Positions 37,575 to 42,572 of a DNA stretch of 42,572 nt are shown here, one piece after another. The notes beneath the pieces were generated by a model. That model saw only the letters and a program-made list of their open reading frames with translations. It searched no databases and had not been told where the DNA came from. How positions within the stretch are numbered: the stretch's first letter is position 1; each line of letters begins with the position of its first letter. The position numbers were made by a program, and so were the translations under genes. The DNA is from Acidiferrobacterales bacterium. Its GTDB lineage: Bacteria; Pseudomonadota; Gammaproteobacteria; Arenicellales; Poriferihabitantaceae. The stretch spans positions 1 to 42,572 of the forward strand of contig JAHQWE010000104.1 in the NCBI GenBank assembly GCA_019633985.1, read 5' to 3'.

Positions 37575-38441
37575 ATGAAGAAATTTGGAATGAAAACACT
37601 CTGGACGATTGGCGTGATGCTGGTGTTGACTGCATGTAGCACCAATTCAGTAATCATTAGCTATTTTTACGGAAGGATGGACAATAGAATGCAGGATCGC
37701 ATTCTTGAATATGCATCCTTCTCAGAAAGCCAGAAATCTGAGATCGAGCGATCGGTGGACGCATTTTTTCTGTGGCACCGAACCAACGAGGTGCCTCGGT
37801 ATGCGGAATACATTGCAGCTATCAGCAATGAAATAGAATCCAACCAATTCGACCAAACCAGTATTCTTGAACACCTAAAGAATATTCGAAAACTCAGCGA
37901 AGAGAGCTTTCAGCAATCCCCAATTGCGAAAGCTGCACCTTTTCTCAAGGCGCTAACTGATCAGCAGGTAGCTGAAGTTGCCATGCACATGAAAAAGAAA
38001 GACGAGGATTTCAACGAATGGTATTCCGAGCGACAGCAAAGCAGCGATGACGAGGAAAGGGTTCAGAAAATCGTAAAAAATATTGGCCGATTGGGTATCA
38101 AACTGAACCGGGAGCAGGCCGACAGGATTAAAGTGGGGCTTAACAATTATCGAGGTGGTCCTGAAGAGCGGTTTGCCGTTTGGAACAAATGGGAGGAGGA
38201 GCTGCTCGATCTGTTAAGAAATCGTTTGAATGATGACTTTGAGAATCGAGTATCCCTGCATTTAGCGCAGTATCAGGACCAGATGCGATTACACTCCCCT
38301 GAAAATCATGAGCACAATCAGATAAATACGGCCAGACTAATCAATGATTTACTCCGATCACTCACCTTAGAGCAGAAAGCCACACTGCTGAAGAAGCTCA
38401 GGCAAACACAAAAATCCCTATACACAATCGCTAGTCGCTAG
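37575..38441 (+). CDS. DUF6279 family lipoprotein
   Basis: 288 residues. A type II signal peptide ends in LTAC, so C21 is the lipidated residue, followed by STNSVIISYFYGRMD. The mature part is almost all helical and highly charged (SFSESQKSEIERSVDAFFLWHRTNEVPRYAEY, split, and later LTLEQKATLLKKLRQ), which is the DUF6279 pattern: an ESQK-type motif followed by WHR..E.P.YA. Function is unknown; the protein should be in the outer membrane facing the periplasm since residues after Cys are not Asp. A GGAG lies very close to the ATG; an ATG five codons in is an alternative start. Confidence 0.82.
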   Translation: MKKFGMKTLWTIGVMLVLTACSTNSVIISYFYGRMDNRMQDRILEYASFSESQKSEIERSVDAFFLWHRTNEVPRYAEYIAAISNEIESNQFDQTSILEHLKNIRKLSEESFQQSPIAKAAPFLKALTDQQVAEVAMHMKKKDEDFNEWYSERQQSSDDEERVQKIVKNIGRLGIKLNREQADRIKVGLNNYRGGPEERFAVWNKWEEELLDLLRNRLNDDFENRVSLHLAQYQDQMRLHSPENHEHNQINTARLINDLLRSLTLEQKATLLKKLRQTQKSLYTIASR

Positions 38442-38713
38442 ATGGTCGGGTGATCTGACAAACCTGAAAGATGCAGGAGTGTTTCCAATGATCGGAATCA
38501 ATGCTGAAAACCAGGGAAATAGTCAGGGAATAATGGACTTTTCGAGGAAAAACAGGGTCTATTTGCATACAAATTGCGCGATCATTTTTTTAACGGCAAT
38601 TATCCAGGGATTTAGTGCGGCAAAGCCCTGTCTCAACCATTATAATCCGGCGCGATCACTCCAAATTACAACTTGCTCCTGACCGGCGCTATTTTATTTT
38701 CTTTCTCTTTTTT

Positions 38714-39136
38714 ATGTATGCTCTGATTATTGACATCATTGTGTCATTATTACTTGGTTCCATGGTGTTTTTTGCCGCAGTGGTTGCTCCCTCTGCATTT
38801 CAATCTTTGGAGCCAGAACAGACCTCACAGTTTTTGCGTAAAATATTTCCGCGATACTACTTATGGGGGATCGTGTTCTCTGTCGCCGCCCTGGCTGTTT
38901 GTTTATTTCACTCACCGAAAGGGTCGGTTTTGATGGTTCTGGTACTCGCTGGTTTTATTTACTCACGGCAAATACTGATGCCAAAAATAAATGAGTTACG
39001 AGAAACTTACCAATGTTCGGAAAGCCCACAGGACAAGGCTAGATTCGATGCCCTTCACCGTCGAAGCGTGATTATCAATGTTGCGCAAATGCTGATGTTG
39101 GTCACTATTGTCATTGCTATGAATGACGTGCACTGA
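38714..39136 (+). CDS. DUF4149-like integral membrane protein
   Basis: About 140 residues with four hydrophobic segments: LIIDIIVSLLLGSMVFFAAVVAPSAFQ (split), YLWGIVFSVAALAVCLF, VLMVLVLAGFIY and INVAQMLMLVTIVIAM. The first segment ending VAPSAF and the pattern F..YY..G match the DUF4149 (TMEM205-like) family of unknown function. The frame extends upstream to a GTG at 38615 that has a better ribosome site (AGGGA), but the extra 33 residues look unrelated to the family; the ATG at 38714 gives the usual length yet lacks a Shine-Dalgarno match. Start is therefore uncertain. Confidence 0.72.
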   Translation: MYALIIDIIVSLLLGSMVFFAAVVAPSAFQSLEPEQTSQFLRKIFPRYYLWGIVFSVAALAVCLFHSPKGSVLMVLVLAGFIYSRQILMPKINELRETYQCSESPQDKARFDALHRRSVIINVAQMLMLVTIVIAMNDVH

Positions 39137-39178
39137 GAGCGACTTCCATGATTTTCGTTATATTATCCCCAATTAAAC

Positions 39179-40459
39179 GTGTCTGACACGGGGATAAAAC
39201 GTCTCCTCAACAAACAGGTAGTTTCCTGGGCGCTGTACGATTGGGCAAACTCGGCCTTCGCGACAACCGTGATGGCGGGCGTCTTTCCCATTTTCTACAG
39301 TAGTCTCAGCCAAGATCTCTCCACCAAGGACGCACAGTTCTGGTTCAACATCACTCTGCTGGTATCCAGTATCGCAGTTGCAATTGCCGCGCCCATTCTT
39401 GGTGCTATTGCCGACGCAGGCGGTGGGCGAAAGAAGTTTTTGGCGACGTTTGCCATGTTAGGAATAACCATGGCTGCGGCACTAGCGTGGGTGAATGCCG
39501 GAATGTGGGTAATCGGACTGGTTATATATGGTCTCGGCAAGGTAGGTTTTGCCGGCGCAAATATTTTTTACGATGCCATGCTGGTCGACGTTGCTGATGA
39601 AGACGACTTTGATCTGGTGTCCGGATTTGGTTATGCGCTGGGGTATATCGGTGGAGGCTTATTATTTCTTATTAATGTCTTGATGATTACCAAACCAGAA
39701 CTGTTTGGAATTGCGAGTACGGCGTCAGCGGTCTCCTTATCCTTTCTGAGCGTTGCAATCTGGTGGGCTGTGTTCACGATACCTCTTCTTCGAAATCTGC
39801 CTGAGCGCCAAAGTCAAACTACTCGCTCAGCCGGAGAAGCCATTCGCGATGGGTTTGCCCAATTACGTCAGACGTTCGCGGAGATTCGCCATCTCAAGCC
39901 TGTACTGATTTTCCTTTGCGCTTACTGGCTATATATCGACGGAGTCGGGTCAATTATTAAAATGGCTGTGTTCTTCGGGAGCCGAGTGCTTTCTCTGCCA
40001 GATGATAGTTTGATCACTGCACTGTTAATTACTCAGTTCGTGGCATTCCCGGCAGCGCTATTTTTCGGATGGCTAGGTTCAAAAATTGGGCCGAGAAACG
40101 GCATATTCATCGGTTTGGTCGTCTACGTTTTGGCGGTGCTTTATGCCTGGGGTCGACTGGAAACTGCCGCGGATTTCTATAAACTCGCTATCGCTATTGG
40201 TCTTGTACAGGGAGGCGTGCAAAGTTTAAGTCGCTCATTATTTGCGAGATTAATTCCAAGAGAAAAAGCCACAGAATTTTTTGGGTTTTTTAATATGGTC
40301 GGAAAATTTGCGACTATTCTCGGGCCTAGCTTGATGGCTCTGGTGCCTGTGGTATTTGCGACTGCTGAAGACAGGGATGTGATTTTGGTTGTCATTCTTT
40401 TGTTTATTGCTGGCGGCTTGTTTCTTTCCAGGGTGGAAAATGTGAAAGCAGGAAAATAA
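39179..40459 (+). CDS. MFS transporter, UMF1/Atg22-like family
   Basis: 426 residues with about twelve membrane spans. The N-terminal WALYDWANSAFATTVMAGVFPIFY is the defining motif of UMF1-family proteins, relatives of the yeast vacuolar amino-acid effluxer Atg22. Later motifs: DAGGGRKKFLA after span 2 and GVQSLSRSLFARLIPREKATEFFGFFN before the last spans. Substrate is unknown; efflux of amino acids or other small solutes is likely. The start is a GTG at 39179 with no strong ribosome site; no in-frame ATG precedes the motif closely. Confidence 0.88.
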   Translation: MSDTGIKRLLNKQVVSWALYDWANSAFATTVMAGVFPIFYSSLSQDLSTKDAQFWFNITLLVSSIAVAIAAPILGAIADAGGGRKKFLATFAMLGITMAAALAWVNAGMWVIGLVIYGLGKVGFAGANIFYDAMLVDVADEDDFDLVSGFGYALGYIGGGLLFLINVLMITKPELFGIASTASAVSLSFLSVAIWWAVFTIPLLRNLPERQSQTTRSAGEAIRDGFAQLRQTFAEIRHLKPVLIFLCAYWLYIDGVGSIIKMAVFFGSRVLSLPDDSLITALLITQFVAFPAALFFGWLGSKIGPRNGIFIGLVVYVLAVLYAWGRLETAADFYKLAIAIGLVQGGVQSLSRSLFARLIPREKATEFFGFFNMVGKFATILGPSLMALVPVVFATAEDRDVILVVILLFIAGGLFLSRVENVKAGK

Positions 40460-40469
40460 ATTTAAAATT

Positions 40470-40496
40470 TGTCGAAAATGTCGACTACCGTTCGTT
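40470..40496 (+). promoter_or_regulatory. Candidate ECF-type promoter of the DGPF/sigma pair
   Basis: TGTCGA (40470-40475), a 17-base spacer, then CGTT (40493-40496), 84 bases before the DGPF gene's ATG. A second TGTCGA sits at 40479-40484. From memory, ECF42 promoters are described with TGTCGA at -35 and a CG(A/T)C-like -10; the -35 match is exact and the -10 is three of four. This would make the pair self-regulated. Confidence 0.45.
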
Positions 40497-40580
40497 ACTC
40501 CGGTAATTCCAAATAATTGGAATTGTTTTCAACTTTGAACTGGACCCCGTTTCTATCGGAGTCGTAACAGGAGAATATCG

Positions 40581-40943
40581 ATGCAATATCTATTAATGAT
40601 TTACAGTGCGGAAGGCGCAGGGCCGGCCCCGGGAACACCTGAGTTTGGTGATTATATGCAGGGCTATTTTAGTTTCACCCAGGAGATGAAAGATCGCGGT
40701 CTGTTTCTCGCTGGTGAACCACTCGAAGAAGTGTCTACTGCTAGTACCGTGCGGGTTCGGGACAACAAGGCCACTGTGACCGATGGACCATTTGCCGAAA
40801 CCAAGGAAGTGCTGGGTGGTTACTATCTGCTTGACTGCAAAGATCTCGACGAAGCGCTGGAATGCGCTGCGAAAATACCGACGGCGACACATGGCAGTAT
40901 CGAAGTAAGACCGATTATGAAGCTGCCAGATATGCCGGAATAG
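40581..40943 (+). CDS. YCII-related (DGPF domain) protein
   Basis: 120 residues. MQYLLMIYSAEGAG at the start and VTDGPFAETKEVLGGYYLLDC (the DGPF motif) with ALECAAKIP identify the YCII-related / DGPF family, a ferredoxin-like alpha-beta fold. Proteins of this type are commonly encoded next to ECF42-group sigma factors, as here: the sigma gene begins 23 bases after this stop. Their biochemical role is not known. AGGAG lies just before the ATG. Confidence 0.9.
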   Translation: MQYLLMIYSAEGAGPAPGTPEFGDYMQGYFSFTQEMKDRGLFLAGEPLEEVSTASTVRVRDNKATVTDGPFAETKEVLGGYYLLDCKDLDEALECAAKIPTATHGSIEVRPIMKLPDMPE

Positions 40944-40966
40944 CGAGACCCGGTCATCAGCGTTTG

Positions 40967-42235
40967 ATGATGACAAATCAGCAAAAGATCGAAGCCGTGG
41001 TGCGAGAGCACCACGGTCGTCTAATTGCGGCGTTAACGGGTAAGTACGCGGATCTATCCTTGGCAGAGGATGTTTTACAAGACGCAATGGTGGAAGCGCT
41101 GTCGAAATGGTCTTCGGAAGAATGGCCACCCAATCCCCCTGCATGGCTAATGACTGTCGCTAGTCGTAAAGCGATAGATCGGATCCGTCGGCAAAACTTG
41201 CATCAAATCAAAATTAACCAGTTAGAGCTCGATGCTGAATTAGACCGTTCTGAGAACAGAGGATCTCCGTTGGCTGGGTTCAATGAAATGGATATTCCTG
41301 ATCAGCGATTGCAGCTGATTTTTGCCTGTTGTCATCCTGCACTTGCGGAAAAAAACCGTACAGCATTAATACTGAAGGTAGTATGTGGTCTGACAACTGG
41401 CCAGATAGCCAAAGCTTGGTTGGTCTCAGAAACCACCATGGCACAGCGACTGGTCCGTACGAAGCAAAAGGTCGCCAAAGCGGGTATCCCTTTTTCAGTT
41501 CCTGATACGCCACTTCTCGCGGAGCGCCTGGAGGCTGTTCTCGAGGTGATCTATTTGATCTTTAATGCAGGATATCAATCAAGTCACTCGACGGATCTGA
41601 TTGACATTGATTTGTGTGAAGAAGCGATTTATCTTGGAAAAATAGTGATGACATTAATGCCTGACCAAACCGAGGTAGTCGGACTGGTTGCCTTAATGCT
41701 GTTTCATCATGCCAGAATGGATGCAAGAACAACCGAAAAAGGTGATCTGGTGACTTTGAGCGAGCAAGATCGAACACTCTGGAACCGTGATCAAATTGCA
41801 ACGGCGGATAAGATCTTGAAAGGCGCGTTAATGAAAGGTGGTTTGGGGCCTTATCAGCTACAAGCGGCAATTAGCGCAGTTCATTGTCACGCAGCTACAT
41901 TTGAAGAAACCGATTGGCGACAAATTCTGTTGCTTTATCATCATTTGGAATCCTTCCAAGCAGACCCGGTAGTCCAGGTCAACCTGGCAGTTGCACTTTC
42001 GTTTGCAGAAGGACCCGAGCAGGGTATTTGCTACTTGGATAATCTTCCTGATGTTCAAAAGCTATCCCAGTACCACCCTTATTACATTGCCAGAGCTGAT
42101 ATGTTACGGCGGGCTGGTGATCGCCAAAGCGCCGCGGCGCAGTTAGAGGTCGCAATTTCACTCACCGACAACCTGGTAGAAGAAGAACATCTTAAACGGC
42201 AGTTGAACACGCTCAATGCCGAAATGCTTGGGTAG
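40967..42235 (+). CDS. ECF sigma factor, ECF42-like with C-terminal extension
   Basis: About 422 residues. Sigma region 2 (EDVLQDAMVEALSKWSSEEW, then PPAWLMTVASRKAIDRIRRQ) and region 4 (RTALILKVVCGLTTGQIAKAW with SETTMAQRLVRTKQKV) are followed by some 220 extra residues: a DUF6596-type segment (YLIFNAGYQSSHSTDLIDIDL) and a helical TPR-like tail. This composition plus a linked DGPF gene is the ECF42 signature; no anti-sigma gene is present, fitting the view that the C-terminal extension regulates activity. Two adjacent ATGs (40967 and 40970) are possible starts; the longer frame reaching back into the DGPF gene is unlikely. Confidence 0.9.
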   Translation: MMTNQQKIEAVVREHHGRLIAALTGKYADLSLAEDVLQDAMVEALSKWSSEEWPPNPPAWLMTVASRKAIDRIRRQNLHQIKINQLELDAELDRSENRGSPLAGFNEMDIPDQRLQLIFACCHPALAEKNRTALILKVVCGLTTGQIAKAWLVSETTMAQRLVRTKQKVAKAGIPFSVPDTPLLAERLEAVLEVIYLIFNAGYQSSHSTDLIDIDLCEEAIYLGKIVMTLMPDQTEVVGLVALMLFHHARMDARTTEKGDLVTLSEQDRTLWNRDQIATADKILKGALMKGGLGPYQLQAAISAVHCHAATFEETDWRQILLLYHHLESFQADPVVQVNLAVALSFAEGPEQGICYLDNLPDVQKLSQYHPYYIARADMLRRAGDRQSAAAQLEVAISLTDNLVEEEHLKRQLNTLNAEMLG

Positions 42236-42377
42236 TGTGGATATTTTTTAAAAATATGAAATGTAGAGCCTGCCTAGCTTCTCAACTCAAACAACATCCT
42301 GTCTCCATATCAGATCATTGAAATCGACCGGAATCTGCCGCCTAAGACTATCTCAGTTGAATTGGATGTAACCACTC

Positions 42378-42389
42378 AGCCCCGGGGCT
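42378..42389. other. 12-bp GC palindrome in the ECF42 / pirin gap
   Basis: AGCCCCGGGGCT, perfectly self-complementary, in the convergent 221-base gap. It may form part of a transcription barrier, but it has no loop and no U-run. Confidence 0.3.
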
Positions 42390-42456
42390 ACGAAGAACTG
42401 TATAGTTTGATTCATGAGCTGGCGGTCTATGCGGTTGCAATGATCGCTGTTCTTAT

Positions 42457-42572
42457 TTACTCGGGAAGCGAAATCCACTCATCATCGCCGGGTACCCGAT
42501 CGAATTCTCCAGCTCGCCAGCGGCGCTTAGCTTGCTCGATTTTTTCTACGTCAGAGGCAACGAAGTTCCACC
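42457..42572 (-). CDS. Pirin family protein, C-terminal 37 residues (runs off right edge)
   Basis: Reading the minus strand from the window's right edge gives WNFVASDVEKIEQAKRRW followed by RAGEFDRVPGDDEWISLPE and a TAA stop at 42457-42459. WNFV-x-S...IEQAK..W..G.F..VPGDDE.I.LP is the characteristic C terminus of pirins, cupin-fold iron proteins, some with quercetinase activity. The catalytic N-terminal cupin lies beyond the window. It converges with the ECF42-like gene. Family assignment is good; function of this member cannot be judged. Confidence 0.85.
   Translation of the reverse strand, partial: WNFVASDVEKIEQAKRRWRAGEFDRVPGDDEWISLPE

Noticed and set aside
38479-38682. 67-residue plus-strand frame between lipoprotein and DUF4149-like genes
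   Set aside because: No ribosome site of note, no recognisable domain, and it overlaps the possible GTG start of the next gene.
42240-42260. AT-rich inverted repeat after the sigma gene as a terminator
   Set aside because: The arms nearly touch, leaving too small a loop, and the stem is all A/T; too weak to call.
42275-42572. Long plus-strand open frame without ATG running off the right end
   Set aside because: It has no usual start codon, and its 3' half is antisense to the clear pirin C terminus.

Overview
This window is ordinary chromosomal DNA of a gammaproteobacterium, probably a marine or other free-living heterotroph. The signs are a quinone-type PyrD, a mutY-yggX pair, a complete yejABEF set, YbcJ-like, DUF1653, YcgN and DUF6279 proteins, and a fused indolepyruvate ferredoxin oxidoreductase beside a leucine-catabolism cluster. 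I place it no lower than class. I see no rRNA, tRNA, CRISPR array, phage gene, transposase or insertion sequence. Coding density is high and most genes lie in tight, often overlapping operons.

Layout. (1) 1-5337, minus: a leucine/isovalerate cluster in transcription order liuA, liuB, liuD, liuE. liuE runs off the left edge. liuC is absent from its usual place, and a 31-bp tandem duplication lies between liuA and liuB. (2) 5592-10878, plus: a fused 2-oxoacid:ferredoxin oxidoreductase, divergent from liuA, followed by five small genes (GFA-type zinc protein, YbcJ-like S4 protein, DUF1653 protein, FlK-like thioesterase, secreted TPR protein). (3) 10943-15545, minus: a class III aminotransferase, a DUF4864 protein and a large MscS-type channel. 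(4) 15764-21117, minus: mnmA, then an apparent operon purB - RluF-like pseudouridine synthase - pyrD - metallo-beta-lactamase-fold hydrolase. (5) 21336-24501, minus: mutY, yggX, a LysR regulator and an exported protein with a possible Cys-His-Asp site. (6) 24621-30756, plus: yejABEF plus a YcgN-like protein; the last three junctions are 4-base overlaps. (7) 30973-34122, minus: a 1049-residue class III cyclase / AAA ATPase / TPR protein, then the only gene-free stretch over 300 bases (34123-34670). (8) 34671-42235: a class I aminotransferase, an exported glutathione peroxidase lacking the usual active-site Gln, a PqiA-like membrane protein divergent from a DUF6279 lipoprotein, a DUF4149 membrane protein, an UMF1-type transporter, and a YCII/DGPF protein paired with an ECF42-like sigma factor. 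The 3' end of a pirin gene enters from the right.

Functional reading. The left third concerns amino-acid carbon: isovaleryl-CoA is oxidised and carboxylated by the liu enzymes, and the adjacent oxidoreductase could supply acyl-CoA from 2-oxo acids (inference). The middle is housekeeping (purine, pyrimidine, tRNA thiolation, rRNA modification, base-excision repair, iron/oxidative protection, peptide import). The right third has the least-characterised pieces: the cyclase-ATPase-TPR sensor, the ECF-DGPF module with a candidate own promoter, and a palindrome in the pqiA-like/lipoprotein gap. I do not see a clearly new multi-gene system; the best leads are listed as findings.
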